DNA of 64,000 nt, from assembly GCF_002561455.1 (NCBI RefSeq), contig NZ_NTUP01000005.1:27490-91489 (forward strand). Direction: 5' to 3'. Under the pieces are notes generated by a model, which saw only the letters and a list, made by a program, of their open reading frames with translations, was not told where the DNA came from and ran no database searches. Positions 35,947 to 44,536 of this stretch are shown here, in pieces (within the stretch, counting starts at the first letter, position 1; each line of letters starts with the position of its first letter). The position numbers were made by a program, and so were the translations under genes. This stretch comes from Bacillus sp. AFS015802. Lineage in GTDB: Bacteria; Bacillota; Bacilli; Bacillales; Bacillaceae_B.

Positions 35947-36036
35947 ATTGCGTCATTTTGGGTGTAATTGCGTCGTTTTCTTCTTTATTGCGTCATTTCA
36001 CACGGTGATTGCGTCATTCTAAAGATATTTGCGTCT
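35947..36036. repeat. Tandem array of five ATTGCGTC units, 20-21-bp period
   Basis: ATTGCGTC (last copy TTTGCGTC) starts at 35947, 35967, 35987, 36008 and 36028. Each copy is followed by a T-rich stretch and then a variable linker. The spacing is 20, 20, 21 and 20 bp, two turns of the helix. It lies in a gene-free region between the SIMPL gene and a convergent oxidoreductase gene. Confidence 0.85.
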
Positions 36037-36114
36037 TTTTCCATAAAATGCCAATAAATACTCTGTACCACAGCACTCACCTACAAAAAAGAATCACCGT
36101 CCGCCCTGTCCGTC

Positions 36115-36654
36115 CTATCGCCCTATCTTCAAATCAGCATTCACCACATACCCAGCCACTTTTTCAGCAGATGCCGCCACTTCCTCCTCAGTCAATACCC
36201 GTACACCATGCTCCACATAGGCCGGCAGGAATGCCATCCCCGTCAGGTTGGCGGTTGCCTGTAATGGTTTCAGCAGTTCACTCATGGAGTAGTGATTGTA
36301 GCCTCCTGATTGATAAGCACCAGAAGGTCCGCCAGTCGATGTGACAATCATGAATTCCTTCCCATGCAGCTTGGTACCGGCTGAACCGTATGCCCAACCG
36401 TATTCAAGCACTTTATCTTGCCATTCTTTCAAAATTGCCGGGGTGCTGTACCAGTAGAATGGAAATTGAAATACGATGCGGTCATGATTCAACAATAGAT
36501 TTTGTTCTCTCTCTACATCAATTTTCATATCTGGATATTCTTTATATAAGTGATGGACTGTCACGTCTTCTTCCATTTCAAGCCGCTCTGCCCATGCTTT
36601 ATTCATTCTGGATTGTTCAATGTTTGGATGTCCAACCAACACTAAAGTTTTCAT
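36115..36654 (-). CDS. Flavodoxin-fold NAD(P)H oxidoreductase (YwrO/KefF-like)
   Basis: A 179-residue FMN-dependent quinone or nitro reductase. The start MKTLVLVGHPNIEQSRMNKA, the FQFPFYWYSTPAILKEWQDKVL segment and the TSTGGPSGAYQSGGYN loop are typical of the NQO1/KefF group that includes general stress protein 14 (YwrO). AAGGAG precedes the ATG at 36654. Two palindromic operators lie 15-61 bp upstream, so it is tightly regulated by a repressor not encoded in the window. Confidence 0.85.
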   Translation of the reverse strand: MKTLVLVGHPNIEQSRMNKAWAERLEMEEDVTVHHLYKEYPDMKIDVEREQNLLLNHDRIVFQFPFYWYSTPAILKEWQDKVLEYGWAYGSAGTKLHGKEFMIVTSTGGPSGAYQSGGYNHYSMSELLKPLQATANLTGMAFLPAYVEHGVRVLTEEEVAASAEKVAGYVVNADLKIGR

Positions 36655-36668
36655 TTTGTCTCACTCCT

Positions 36669-36715
36669 TATTTGTATGTACAAATAATAACACAAATTCA
36701 TTTGCATATACAAAT
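36669..36715. promoter_or_regulatory. Two operators ahead of the YwrO-like gene
   Basis: TATTTGTATGTACAAATA (36669-36686) is a palindrome of 8-bp arms around two bases. ATTTGCATATACAAAT (36700-36715) is a second copy with one mismatch. Their centres are 30 bp apart, close to three helical turns, and the first overlaps the expected transcription start. The form suits a MarR- or HxlR-type redox repressor. Confidence 0.7.
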
Positions 36716-36774
36716 ATTAAGTTAAAAATTTTTATTTTTTTTCGATATGAAATGAAAAGAACCTCAGTCTGGCC

Positions 36775-37581
36775 TTATTCTCCCAATGACTTCGATTTCC
36801 GCCCACACGCTTCCATGGCCGATAATACAGCTCCTTTGAAGCGATGTTTCTCAAGTTCCGCCACTGCTTCGATCGTTGCTCCGCCAGGTGAACACACGGC
36901 ATCCTTCAGTTCGCCGGGATGAGTACCGGTTTCAAGGACCATCTTCGCAGCACCAAGCACGGCCTGTGATGCCAGCTGATACGCAAGACTCCTCGGAACC
37001 CCCTGTAGGACCGCTCCATCGGCAAGCGCTTCGATGAACATAAATACGTATGCAGGGGATGAACCACTTACAGCAGGTATGGCATCCATCAAACTTTCGT
37101 CCACCTTTTCCGCTTTACCGAAGCTCTCGAGGATCGCTTGCACGTCTACAAGGTCCTTATCGGTCACATTCCCATTCACACAGAATGCGGTCATTCCTTC
37201 CCCCACAAGACTCGGCGTATTCGGCATCGTCCGTACAATTTTGGCAGAAGGGGAAATCTGCTCTTCCATCCATTCAATTGTGATTCCAGCCGCAATCGTA
37301 ATGATGATGCTGTCTTTTTTCAAGGAATCTTTGATGGATTCGATCAGTTCCTTGTATTGATCCGGTTTCACCGCAAGGAACACAATATCTGAAAAAGCCG
37401 CTACATCCAGATTGTCATCCGTCGCCTTCACTCCAAATTTCTCTCTGACCATATCCAGGGTTTCTTGAGTCCTTGCACTTGCACGAACAGATTGCCGGTC
37501 CACCAGCCTGGACTTCAAAATTCCTCCCATGATGGCCTGCGCCATATTTCCGCATCCTATAAATCCAATGGTTTTATCCAT
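36775..37581 (-). CDS. proC: Pyrroline-5-carboxylate reductase
   Basis: A 268-residue NAD(P)H enzyme, last step of proline synthesis. The Rossmann start KTIGFIGCGNMAQAIMGGIL, the VRTMPNTPSLVGEGMTAF segment and the C-terminal signature HPGELKDAVCSPGGATIEAV are intact. The ATG at 37581 follows AGAGGTG by 7 nt; a frame reaching back to 37626 lacks a ribosome site. B. subtilis has several P5C reductases (ProG, ProH, ProI); which one this corresponds to is not resolved. Confidence 0.93.
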   Translation of the reverse strand: MDKTIGFIGCGNMAQAIMGGILKSRLVDRQSVRASARTQETLDMVREKFGVKATDDNLDVAAFSDIVFLAVKPDQYKELIESIKDSLKKDSIIITIAAGITIEWMEEQISPSAKIVRTMPNTPSLVGEGMTAFCVNGNVTDKDLVDVQAILESFGKAEKVDESLMDAIPAVSGSSPAYVFMFIEALADGAVLQGVPRSLAYQLASQAVLGAAKMVLETGTHPGELKDAVCSPGGATIEAVAELEKHRFKGAVLSAMEACGRKSKSLGE

Positions 37582-37670
37582 TTCTTTCACCTCTCGATTT
37601 GATATGTAAACAGTCTTTAGCATCATACCAAACTTTCACTTCTATTAAAACGTTTCACCTCTTCACTTTA

Positions 37671-37708
37671 AAAAAAGGCCCGGGGAGACCACTCCACCCT
37701 GAGCCTTT
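37671..37708 (-). terminator. Terminator after the zinc-ribbon gene
   Basis: On the minus strand AAAGGCTCAGGG and CCCCGGGCCTTT pair imperfectly, followed by a T tract, directly after the stop at 37712. Confidence 0.8.
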
Positions 37709-37711
37709 CCA

Positions 37712-37915
37712 TCATTCCACCAGCTTCCCACAGTGGGGGCAAAGGGACTTAGAATAATTCTTTGGAACTTTCTTATGACAATGAATGCACGTTTTCACGT
37801 ATACCGGCTTCTCAAACAAGTCATCTGACATACCGTATCCACTCTTGAATGTCGACTTCATCAGCCTGACCAGTCCCCCGATGATCGCTCCGGTAATCAC
37901 TAAAGCCCAGATCAT
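37712..37915 (-). CDS. Small membrane protein with C-terminal zinc ribbon
   Basis: A 67-residue protein. A hydrophobic N-terminal helix (about 2-18) is followed by a linker and a zinc-ribbon with two pairs of cysteines, CIHC and CPHC, near residues 43-46 and 59-62. It overlaps the upstream phosphotransferase gene by 4 bp (ATGA), so it is the last gene of a three-gene transcript. No function can be assigned. Confidence 0.75.
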   Translation of the reverse strand: MIWALVITGAIIGGLVRLMKSTFKSGYGMSDDLFEKPVYVKTCIHCHKKVPKNYSKSLCPHCGKLVE

Positions 37916-38934
37916 CTTGCCCTTACATCAGTGAGGATCTTTTCATAATCCAAGTCTACGATCGGTTCATCATGCTGCAATCGATCCCTCATTTGAGACA
38001 ACAATGACTCTTCCCCTTCTGATAAATTCGATAGATCCCATTTCTTATGAAAGACTGAGTACAGGGTCAGATCCCTCAGAAGCAGGAAATGGGGAATGCG
38101 CTTAACCCATTCGTCCCCGATTTCACATTCTGTCGTATATCCTTTAAGGAACGCAGTGAGGAACCTTTCACCGAATGCGCTGCGGGTTTCAAGCGGTTCA
38201 TTCCGAAACTTCCACCATACCGAATAATACAGCGGGATCGCCACATCACTCACAAAATAGAATTGTGTACTGTCATCAAAGTCGAATACATGGATCTCCC
38301 CATCGTGATAAAAGAAGTTACCTGGATGGATATCTGAATGAATGAGGCCGAACGAATCCTGTGTCTCTGTAAAGCCCCTGATCGTTTCCTTGTTTTGATG
38401 TCCTTTGCTGATAATGTCCCTGTCTTCATCACCAGTCAAATATTTCTCGTAATCAAGTACATCATCTTGATCCCAGCGGTCACGCCCGACTTCATCCTGC
38501 ACATATCCCTTCGTTACCCTGTGCATATGCCCTGTGAGTTTTCCCCATTTATAAAAAAGGTCATCATCAAATAAAGGATCATCCATCATCACGGGTTTCC
38601 CGGGAGCTTTGTCAAATAAACACACAAAGAAATGTGTATCCCCTGTCTCCAGGACTTCAACCAGGTTTCCTGCTTCTGAATCATTCACGAGTGAAACATT
38701 CACCCCGTGTTTATGTAAGTAATTGATCCATTGCAACTCCGCTTCCACTTCCCCTTTAGAACGATGGGAACTGTGAGTCAGGCGGAGGATATAAGGAATC
38801 TCTCCCCTGTGCACCTCATACACATAGTTTTCGAAATCACCAAGCTTTTTCGCATGACTTGTGTCGCAGCCGAAACGTGAAGCTGCCTCCTTTAATACAT
38901 CCTCTGTAAATAGTTCTTGAATCCACTTTTCCAT
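37912..38934 (-). CDS. APH-family phosphotransferase (YerI/SrkA-like)
   Basis: A 340-residue kinase-fold protein. The catalytic loop LIHSDIHPGNFFYHDG and the metal Asp in HVFDFDDSTQFYF are clear, and the N-terminal nucleotide lobe spans about 20-105. Relatives phosphorylate small molecules such as homoserine, choline or aminoglycosides, or act as stress-response kinases. The substrate is unknown. The ribosome site overlaps the stop of the YciI gene, indicating coupling. Confidence 0.78.
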   Translation of the reverse strand: MEKWIQELFTEDVLKEAASRFGCDTSHAKKLGDFENYVYEVHRGEIPYILRLTHSSHRSKGEVEAELQWINYLHKHGVNVSLVNDSEAGNLVEVLETGDTHFFVCLFDKAPGKPVMMDDPLFDDDLFYKWGKLTGHMHRVTKGYVQDEVGRDRWDQDDVLDYEKYLTGDEDRDIISKGHQNKETIRGFTETQDSFGLIHSDIHPGNFFYHDGEIHVFDFDDSTQFYFVSDVAIPLYYSVWWKFRNEPLETRSAFGERFLTAFLKGYTTECEIGDEWVKRIPHFLLLRDLTLYSVFHKKWDLSNLSEGEESLLSQMRDRLQHDEPIVDLDYEKILTDVRAR

Positions 38935-38944
38935 TCTTTATCTC

Positions 38945-39262
38945 CTAGTCTATGACATGTTCATTTTTTCGTAGAAGAGCCACACGATAAGGGAACAGTT
39001 CCGCTGTCATGATACCCTCGGCCACAGTGGGATCTTCTTTCATGAATGCTTTTGCCTGCTCCTCGTCATCTGCTTCAAACACTACGATTCCAAAGGCATT
39101 TTCCTCTTCGTTCAAAGTTTTGCCGGCAAGGATCACTGTCCCACTGTCCGTCCATTCTTTCAACCGTTCGAAATGACGCTGTACAATTTCTTCATCCCGG
39201 GCCGTCCAATTTGCTTCTTGATACAAGCGGGGGATCAACTTTAATACATAGATAAATTCCAT
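38945..39262 (-). CDS. YciI-family protein
   Basis: A 105-residue ferredoxin-fold protein of the YCII group. RDEEIVQRHFERLKEWTDSGTVILAGK contains the conserved His, and the later DPTVAEGIMTAELFPY strand carries the conserved Asp-Pro. Members are small dehydrochlorinase-like or dimerisation proteins; few have a known role. The ATG at 39262 follows GGGAG by 8 nt; an earlier in-frame start has no ribosome site. First gene of the unit with the phosphotransferase. Confidence 0.82.
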   Translation of the reverse strand: MEFIYVLKLIPRLYQEANWTARDEEIVQRHFERLKEWTDSGTVILAGKTLNEEENAFGIVVFEADDEEQAKAFMKEDPTVAEGIMTAELFPYRVALLRKNEHVID

Positions 39263-39325
39263 TTCTATCTCTCCCTTCACCATGACATATACGACCTGTC
39301 ACGTCCATAATCCTTTATTCAGGAA

Positions 39326-39357
39326 TAAAAAAGACCGCTTGAGTTGGACTCAAGCGG
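39326..39357 (-). terminator. Terminator after the alpha/beta hydrolase gene
   Basis: CCGCTTGAGT and ACTCAAGCGG form a perfect 10-bp stem around CCA, followed by TCTTTTTT on the minus strand. Confidence 0.92.
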
Positions 39358-39369
39358 CACTAATAGAAG

Positions 39370-40107
39370 TTAGTTCTCCTTCATCCAATCGTCCATCACC
39401 TGTATGATTTCATCCTGCTGTTCCCACACGGAAATACTCGCTTTCTTGTCACCCTTTTGTGGACCGTAAACTCCGAATCCTCCATGGTTGCCTCCGTCAA
39501 TCTTATGGAAGTCCGCTTTAGACGGCAGCAGTTTCTTACTTTTTTCAATGTCATCCCCTGTGGTAAGACCATCGTTCTCTGCGTAGATGCTCAGGACCGG
39601 CATATCACTCTTGGAGAAATCCGCTGAATTTGTTGGATAGGACGCCAGGAATATGACACCTTTCACCTCATCTTGATGATCATAGGTATACGAAGCCGCA
39701 GCCACACCTCCCAAAGAATGGCCGGACAGATACCAATCAAGCTTTTCATCGAAATCACTGATGATCTTTTCAGCTTCATTAATGCCGAGAAAAGCGATAT
39801 GAAGTGGCATCTTGGGAATGACGACGGTGTACCCCTTATCGGATAGAGACTTACCGATATACCCATAAACCTCCACTTCCACCTTTGCTCCGGGATAAAG
39901 TATGACGCCTTTCCCATTTGAATCTTCACTATTAAAAATAAGCCAGTCATTTTTTTCTTCTATCAACGGGTCAGCCTCTATATGGACTGTCTTCGTCAAC
40001 TTCTCCGTGGCTGAATACGTTTGTTCTGACCAAATATAAAATCCCAGAAAACCTACTACAATCACTGCCAGAAGAACAATCCCGGCCCATTTAAATATCT
40101 TTTTCAC
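39370..40107 (-). CDS. Membrane-anchored alpha/beta hydrolase
   Basis: A 245-residue protein with an N-terminal transmembrane anchor (about 5-25) and an extracytoplasmic alpha/beta-hydrolase domain. The nucleophile elbow is GHSLGG, the acid lies near YAENDGL, and the late His is in GGNHGGFG. Substrate unknown. Two in-frame GTG codons (40113 and 40107) are possible starts; AAAGG is too close to the first, so 40107 is used with moderate confidence. It has its own terminator. Confidence 0.8.
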   Translation of the reverse strand: MKKIFKWAGIVLLAVIVVGFLGFYIWSEQTYSATEKLTKTVHIEADPLIEEKNDWLIFNSEDSNGKGVILYPGAKVEVEVYGYIGKSLSDKGYTVVIPKMPLHIAFLGINEAEKIISDFDEKLDWYLSGHSLGGVAAASYTYDHQDEVKGVIFLASYPTNSADFSKSDMPVLSIYAENDGLTTGDDIEKSKKLLPSKADFHKIDGGNHGGFGVYGPQKGDKKASISVWEQQDEIIQVMDDWMKEN

Positions 40108-40149
40108 CAGCACCCGCCCTTTCTTAGTGACTTAATAAAACATCATTTC

Positions 40150-41136
40150 CTAACAGTCAGCCGGAAAAACCAATCCGAGCTGATTTCTGGCATCATCCAT
40201 CACCCTGGAGCTGATTAAAGAATGCTGGTAAGAATTAATGGCAGATTCGTATTCCCCTCCTTTTTTAATGATGGAAACAAATTCATTTATTTCGTAATAC
40301 ATGTATGGAAAGTCCTGTTTTTGAGTATAAACACATTTTTCCCCACTATTATCATAAAACGTCAGTGTACTGAATTCACCTATTTGATCGATGGTGACGG
40401 TTCCGTCCTCTCCTTGGATTTCAGTCGGGATGTGCGTATTCGAAATCTTCGAGAAAGTGGCCACCACTTCCATTTCATCGTATTTCATGATGACCGTGCC
40501 AGAACCATCGACACCTGAATCCAGCATGGTGCCAGTTGCCTTTATTTCCTTTGGCTCGCCGAACAGAACAACCATGGGATAAATGCAATATACGCCCAAA
40601 TCCATCAGGGCTCCATTGGAGAAATCCGGATTGAACGCATTTAAGACCCTGCCTTCTTTATAGGCATCATACCTTGAAGAATATTTACAGCAGCTCACAT
40701 TGACTTTCCTTATGACACCAAGTGTGGGAAGCTTCTCTCTCAAAACGTGAAAGTTAGGCAGGAATGTCGTCCTGACCGCTTCCATCAGTAGTACATTGTT
40801 GTCCTTTGCAGCCGTAATCATTTTCTGAACTTCCTTTTCATTCGAAGCCAAAGGCTTTTCACACAGTACGTGAATACCATTTTTCATAAACGTGATCGCG
40901 TGGCTTGCATGAAAGGAGTTGGGACTTGCTATGTAGACGGCATCAATATGTTCTTTACTGGCCATCTCCTCTTTATCCGTAAAACAACGGTTGATGTTAT
41001 ACGTTTCGGCAAATGCTTTCGCCCGTTCTTCCGTCCTTGAATAAACAGCCTCTAAATGAAATCCCTCCACTCCTTCTGCCGCTTCTATAAAGCGGTCAGT
41101 GATCCAATTGGTTCCAATGACACCGAATCTTATCAT
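40150..41136 (-). CDS. Gfo/Idh/MocA-family oxidoreductase
   Basis: A 328-residue NAD(P)-dependent sugar dehydrogenase-like protein. The Rossmann start MIRFGVIGTNWITDRFIEAA and the conserved HVLCEKPLASN motif (catalytic Lys) are visible, as is VYIASPNSFH. The ATG at 41136 follows AAGGAG by 8 nt. Related enzymes oxidise sugars, inositols or trans-dihydrodiols; substrate unknown. It stands alone, divergent from rpiA, and is a third paralog in the window besides the pair at 53-55 kb. Confidence 0.85.
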   Translation of the reverse strand: MIRFGVIGTNWITDRFIEAAEGVEGFHLEAVYSRTEERAKAFAETYNINRCFTDKEEMASKEHIDAVYIASPNSFHASHAITFMKNGIHVLCEKPLASNEKEVQKMITAAKDNNVLLMEAVRTTFLPNFHVLREKLPTLGVIRKVNVSCCKYSSRYDAYKEGRVLNAFNPDFSNGALMDLGVYCIYPMVVLFGEPKEIKATGTMLDSGVDGSGTVIMKYDEMEVVATFSKISNTHIPTEIQGEDGTVTIDQIGEFSTLTFYDNSGEKCVYTQKQDFPYMYYEINEFVSIIKKGGEYESAINSYQHSLISSRVMDDARNQLGLVFPADC

Positions 41137-41219
41137 ACGATCTCTCCTTCTTTCTTTCATGTTTATTCTAGTATAGAATGCTTAGTAAAACTATTATTGA
41201 ATGCGAAAGGGGCGATTAT

Positions 41220-41897
41220 GTGGATAATCAGGAAAAGAAACGGGCCGGAGAAAAAGCTGCGGAATATGTAGAGGACGGGATGACTGTCGGGCTCGGGTCC
41301 GGATCGACCGTATATTACACGATTCAGAAATTAGGGGAGCTTGTATCCGGGGGATTACAAGTCAAGGCCATTCCCTCTTCCACTGAAACAGAGAAATTGG
41401 CAAGAAAAGCAGGGATACCATTGACCTCCTTCTCTGAAGTGAACGAATTGGATCTTTCCATCGATGGGGCAGATGAAGTGGATCTCATGTTCAATTTGAT
41501 CAAGGGGGGAGGAGGCGCTTTGGTGAGGGAAAAGTTTGTTGACTCACATACCAGTAAGTTCATCGTCGTCGTTGATGAGTCAAAATTGGTTTCAAAGCTT
41601 GGATCTTTCCCTCTCCCTGTGGAAGTTATTCCATTCGGATGGGAAGTGACAGTGAAAACCATTGCCGAATTAGGGTGTACACCCATTCTTCGAAAAAATG
41701 AAGGCAAGATTTTCATATCCGATAACGGAAACTACATTGTGGATTGTCACTTTTCCACCATTGAACAACCAGACTCCATTCACAATCAATTGAAATCATT
41801 ATTAGGGGTCGTGGAAACGGGCCTCTTCATCGGCATGACCGACCTGATGATCGTAGGGAAAGAGGCTGGGGTCGAGGTCATCACAGCGAAGGAGTAG
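41220..41897 (+). CDS. rpiA: Ribose-5-phosphate isomerase A
   Basis: A 225-residue enzyme interconverting ribose-5-phosphate and ribulose-5-phosphate in the pentose phosphate pathway. The motifs GLGSGSTVYYTI, SIDGADEVD and KGGGGALVREK (catalytic Glu and Lys) are intact. The GTG at 41220 follows AAAGGGG by 7 nt and gives the normal length; an earlier ATG at 41178 has no ribosome site. B. subtilis uses RpiB-type isomerase YwlF; an A-type enzyme here is a lineage difference, and a second isomerase may exist elsewhere. Confidence 0.93.
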   Translation: MDNQEKKRAGEKAAEYVEDGMTVGLGSGSTVYYTIQKLGELVSGGLQVKAIPSSTETEKLARKAGIPLTSFSEVNELDLSIDGADEVDLMFNLIKGGGGALVREKFVDSHTSKFIVVVDESKLVSKLGSFPLPVEVIPFGWEVTVKTIAELGCTPILRKNEGKIFISDNGNYIVDCHFSTIEQPDSIHNQLKSLLGVVETGLFIGMTDLMIVGKEAGVEVITAKE

Positions 41898-41900
41898 TCC

Positions 41901-41933
41901 AAAAATATAAACCAGCCATGGCGGCTGGTTTAT
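41901..41933 (-). terminator. Terminator after the STAS gene
   Basis: ATAAACCAGCC and GGCTGGTTTAT form an 11-bp stem with a 5-nt loop, followed on the minus strand by ATTTTT. It overlaps the STAS stop codon and could also act for rpiA. The AAACCAGCC arm recurs in the terminator at 42529. Confidence 0.85.
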
Positions 41934-42421
41934 GGATTTACTTTCTGAAATTCCATGTCTTTCTCCCTCATCAAATACTGCAGGGCTGTCCGGAATGTCA
42001 GGAAGCTTTTGATCCCTTGAAGCTCCCTCACTCCTGAATTGATCATTACTTGCGTAAGAGCAGGAGTGAATCCGACGAATAGGGTTTCGATCCCCATTAA
42101 CCCGATGGCATTGGCCATATTGTGGATATAGGTGCCGAAGATGTCGATTTCGCCGATTTCTTTTTCTGAAATCGCTGAGAAGTCTACAATGATGGTATTG
42201 ATATCGCCTCCATATGAGAAGTCCAATATCTTTGAAATGATCATCTCAAAGCGTTCAGGAGTGAGCCTCCCCGTGATGGGAATCAGAATCGTTTCAGGGA
42301 TGATGGACGGGATGATAGGTGCTGAGATGTCTTTGATAAGCTCTTCTGATTGTGCCAGCTTTTCTTTCAGTTCTTTAACCTCTTGCTTTAATCGTTGAAT
42401 TTCTTGACTTTCACTTGTCAT
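41930..42421 (-). CDS. STAS-domain protein, RsbR-like without the usual N-terminal globin
   Basis: A 163-residue protein. A short coiled coil (about 3-30, EIQRLKQEVKELKEKLAQ) leads into a STAS domain (about 40-155; IIVDFSAISEKEIGEIDIFGTYIHN and ALTQVMINSGVRELQGIKSFLT). RsbR-type stressosome proteins share this order but have a longer sensory N-terminus. The conserved phospho-Thr/Ser of RsbR STAS domains is not clear here, so it may be a scaffold rather than a switch. The ATG at 42421 follows GAGG. Confidence 0.78.
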   Translation of the reverse strand: MTSESQEIQRLKQEVKELKEKLAQSEELIKDISAPIIPSIIPETILIPITGRLTPERFEMIISKILDFSYGGDINTIIVDFSAISEKEIGEIDIFGTYIHNMANAIGLMGIETLFVGFTPALTQVMINSGVRELQGIKSFLTFRTALQYLMREKDMEFQKVNP

Positions 42422-42528
42422 GATAACCCTCACCGTTTATAGAATGTTTTTAAGTACCTCATTCTATTCTAGCACTTTGCCTATAGAATAATCTAATGAT
42501 TTTAAATGTAAGATAAATAGATGAAAGT

Positions 42529-42557
42529 GAAAAACCAGCCTCTTCGGCTGGTTTTTC
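42529..42557 (-). terminator. Terminator after yhbH
   Basis: AAAAACCAGCC and GGCTGGTTTTT form an 11-bp stem around a 5-nt loop directly after the yhbH stop; the T run is part of the stem. Confidence 0.88.
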
Positions 42558-43727
42558 TCACGCGAATGCCTTTTCCTGCTCCTTGTGGAAGAAACTCTTC
42601 ATGGCATGGAATACATCGGCTTTTTGTTTGAGGATGTAATATCGGAAATCATCATTCTTAATATTTTTGTAGGCTGACATCAGCGTAGAGTGACGGTTAT
42701 ACTGATTCACTTCCCCGTAACCGAACATGCTGGACACTTTCATCAATTCTTCTACGAGTTTCACGCACCTCACATTATCACTTGTCAGATTATCCCCATC
42801 CGAGAAATGGAATGGATAAATATTGTAGCGGCTTGGAGGATACTTTCCATCGATGAGCTCCAGTGCCTTACGGTAGGCAGATGAACAGATGGTTCCCCCG
42901 CTTTCCCCTTTCGAGAAGAAGTGCTCTTCTGATACAACTTTCGCTTCAGTATGATGAGCGATAAATTCAATTTCCACTGTTTCGTATTTCGTGCGTAAGA
43001 AACGGGTCATCCAGAAGAAAAAGCTTCTTGCCATGTATTTCTCCCAAACTCCCATACTTCCGCTCGTATCCATCATTGCGAGGACCACGGCCTTTGATTC
43101 GGGCTTCAATACTTCATTCCATGTTCTGAATTTCAGATCTTCCGTGAAAATCGGATGAAAGCTTGGTTCTCCTTGCATGGCATTTCTCTTAAAGGCAGAC
43201 ATCATCGTCTTCTTTTTATCTATATTCCCCATGAGTCCCGTTTTACGGATATCATTGAATTCAATATGCTCGACGGTTTGGACATCCTGCTCTTTCTTCT
43301 TCAGGTTCGGAAGTTCCAATTGGCTGAACAAGGCTTCTTCAATCTCAAGCATCGATACTTCTGCTTCATAGTAATCTTCACCGGCTTTGTCACCGGCCCC
43401 TTGACCTTTTCCAGGACCCTGCTGCTGTGGTGAGCCGTCTCTTGCGATGACGTCCCCTACCTGGCTCTCACCGTCTCCCTGCCCGACGTGTTTGTTCTTA
43501 TCATAGTTGTAACGGATTTTATATTCATCTAACGAACGAATCGGGATTTTGACGACGTCTCGGCCATTGGACATGACTATGTTTTCTTCTGTGATCAAGT
43601 CTGGCAGATTATTGCGGATGGCATCCTGTACTTTCTCTTGATGTCTCTGTTGATCATCGTGACCTTTGCGGTGGAGGGCCCAATCTTCCTTGGAAATGAC
43701 AAACTGATGATTATCCATTTGACTCAA
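42558..43727 (-). CDS. yhbH: Sporulation protein YhbH (DUF444)
   Basis: A 389-residue cytosolic protein with a von Willebrand A-like domain: [25 protein letters not shown] holds the DxSxS metal site and [16 protein letters not shown] follows. A Gly/Gln-rich linker lies near residue 90-110. YhbH acts in the mother cell during sporulation and is functionally linked to PrkA and SpoVR. The TTG at 43727 is chosen because GGAGGGG lies 6 nt upstream; an ATG three codons later is too far. It stands next to prkA across two small genes, as expected for this pair. Confidence 0.92.
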   Translation of the reverse strand: MSQMDNHQFVISKEDWALHRKGHDDQQRHQEKVQDAIRNNLPDLITEENIVMSNGRDVVKIPIRSLDEYKIRYNYDKNKHVGQGDGESQVGDVIARDGSPQQQGPGKGQGAGDKAGEDYYEAEVSMLEIEEALFSQLELPNLKKKEQDVQTVEHIEFNDIRKTGLMGNIDKKKTMMSAFKRNAMQGEPSFHPIFTEDLKFRTWNEVLKPESKAVVLAMMDTSGSMGVWEKYMARSFFFWMTRFLRTKYETVEIEFIAHHTEAKVVSEEHFFSKGESGGTICSSAYRKALELIDGKYPPSRYNIYPFHFSDGDNLTSDNVRCVKLVEELMKVSSMFGYGEVNQYNRHSTLMSAYKNIKNDDFRYYILKQKADVFHAMKSFFHKEQEKAFA

Positions 43728-43973
43728 ATTATTCCCCTCCTTAATTTTTTTCACATTTTTTCATTTTCCTGCATACACTATGTTGACTGTCTAAACTGCA
43801 CGTATCCCATGAAGTGAAACGGGGATTACTCTATCCTATGCAGAAGTATTGATAAATTTACAAATAATTTCGACAATTAACCGTTCTTTTTTAATTGGAC
43901 GAGCCTATTTTTCTGACAGGTTGTGCAGATGTCATGAAACGGTGGACAAACCTTCCCGCTGGCATGTTCAGGC

Positions 43974-44004
43974 AAAAAAAATAACCAGGCAGAAACACCT
44001 GATT
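43974..44004 (-). terminator. Terminator after the first small paralog gene
   Basis: AATCAGG and CCTGGTT pair around an 8-nt loop and are followed by ATTTTTTTT on the minus strand. Confidence 0.8.
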
Positions 44005-44176
44005 AAGCTTCTTCCTCATATTGAGCCGGGTCTGACACTCGGTTGTGTATCTTTAATTCGCCACTGGATCGTAACTTCTCCATTTGCTTCCCTAGAATAA
44101 TGACTTCCTCCATATTGGAGGCCATGCTTCCGTTAAGAGGTTCCGCTTCTTCTTGTATAGGACGTTTAGAAGACAT
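44003..44176 (-). CDS. Small hydrophilic protein A, paralog of the next gene
   Basis: A 57-residue, highly charged protein. It aligns without gaps over its middle to the 60-residue product at 44255-44437 through NGSMAS-MEE, LGKQM-KLR and DP-QY blocks. No cysteine, signal peptide or hydrophobic stretch is present, so it is probably soluble and perhaps disordered. The ATG at 44176 has GGGTG upstream. It lies between sporulation genes yhbH and prkA on the same strand. The family is unknown to me. Confidence 0.7.
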   Translation of the reverse strand: MSSKRPIQEEAEPLNGSMASNMEEVIILGKQMEKLRSSGELKIHNRVSDPAQYEEEA

Positions 44177-44254
44177 CCCCTTCACCCACTTTCATTTAAG
44201 ATAATGGGCCCGGCTCTCTATCTATAGATTATTGTATTCAGATTTTTCTGTCAA

Positions 44255-44437
44255 CTATTCTTTATCTTTCTCTCTATACTGGACGGGATCCGGCTGCTTT
44301 TTATCTTCTTTCAGCTCTTCGTTCGTTCTGAGTTTGTCCATTTGTTTCCCTAGCTGCTCCATTTCTTCCATATCACTGGCCATGGAGCCATTTTCCGGTT
44401 CATAGTTTTTATCCAATTCATGTTTTCTTTTACTCAT
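44255..44437 (-). CDS. Small hydrophilic protein B, paralog of the previous gene
   Basis: A 60-residue charged protein with the shared core ENGSMASDMEEMEQLGKQMD and the tail DPVQYREKD. GAGGTG precedes the ATG at 44437. The tandem duplication (two copies 78 bp apart with diverged ends) has kept the central block, which suggests selection. Small acid-soluble or spore-associated proteins are one possibility given the prkA and yhbH neighbours; this is speculation. Confidence 0.72.
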   Translation of the reverse strand: MSKRKHELDKNYEPENGSMASDMEEMEQLGKQMDKLRTNEELKEDKKQPDPVQYREKDKE

Positions 44438-44499
44438 ATCGATTCACCTCTTATCTACTACTTTTCCCTGTAGATGAAAGGTTTAAACGATAATAGCAA

Positions 44500-44526
44500 A
44501 TCGGGAGGTGCCAGGCACCTCCCGAT
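44500..44526 (-). terminator. Terminator after prkA built on a GGTGCC palindrome
   Basis: TCGGGAGGTGCC and GGCACCTCCCGA form a 12-bp, very GC-rich stem with almost no loop, 11 bp past the prkA stop. The T tract is short (TTTGCT). The core GGTGCCTGGCACC is a motif often met in Bacillus intergenic DNA. Confidence 0.7.
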
Positions 44527-44536
44527 CTTTCTTCTA

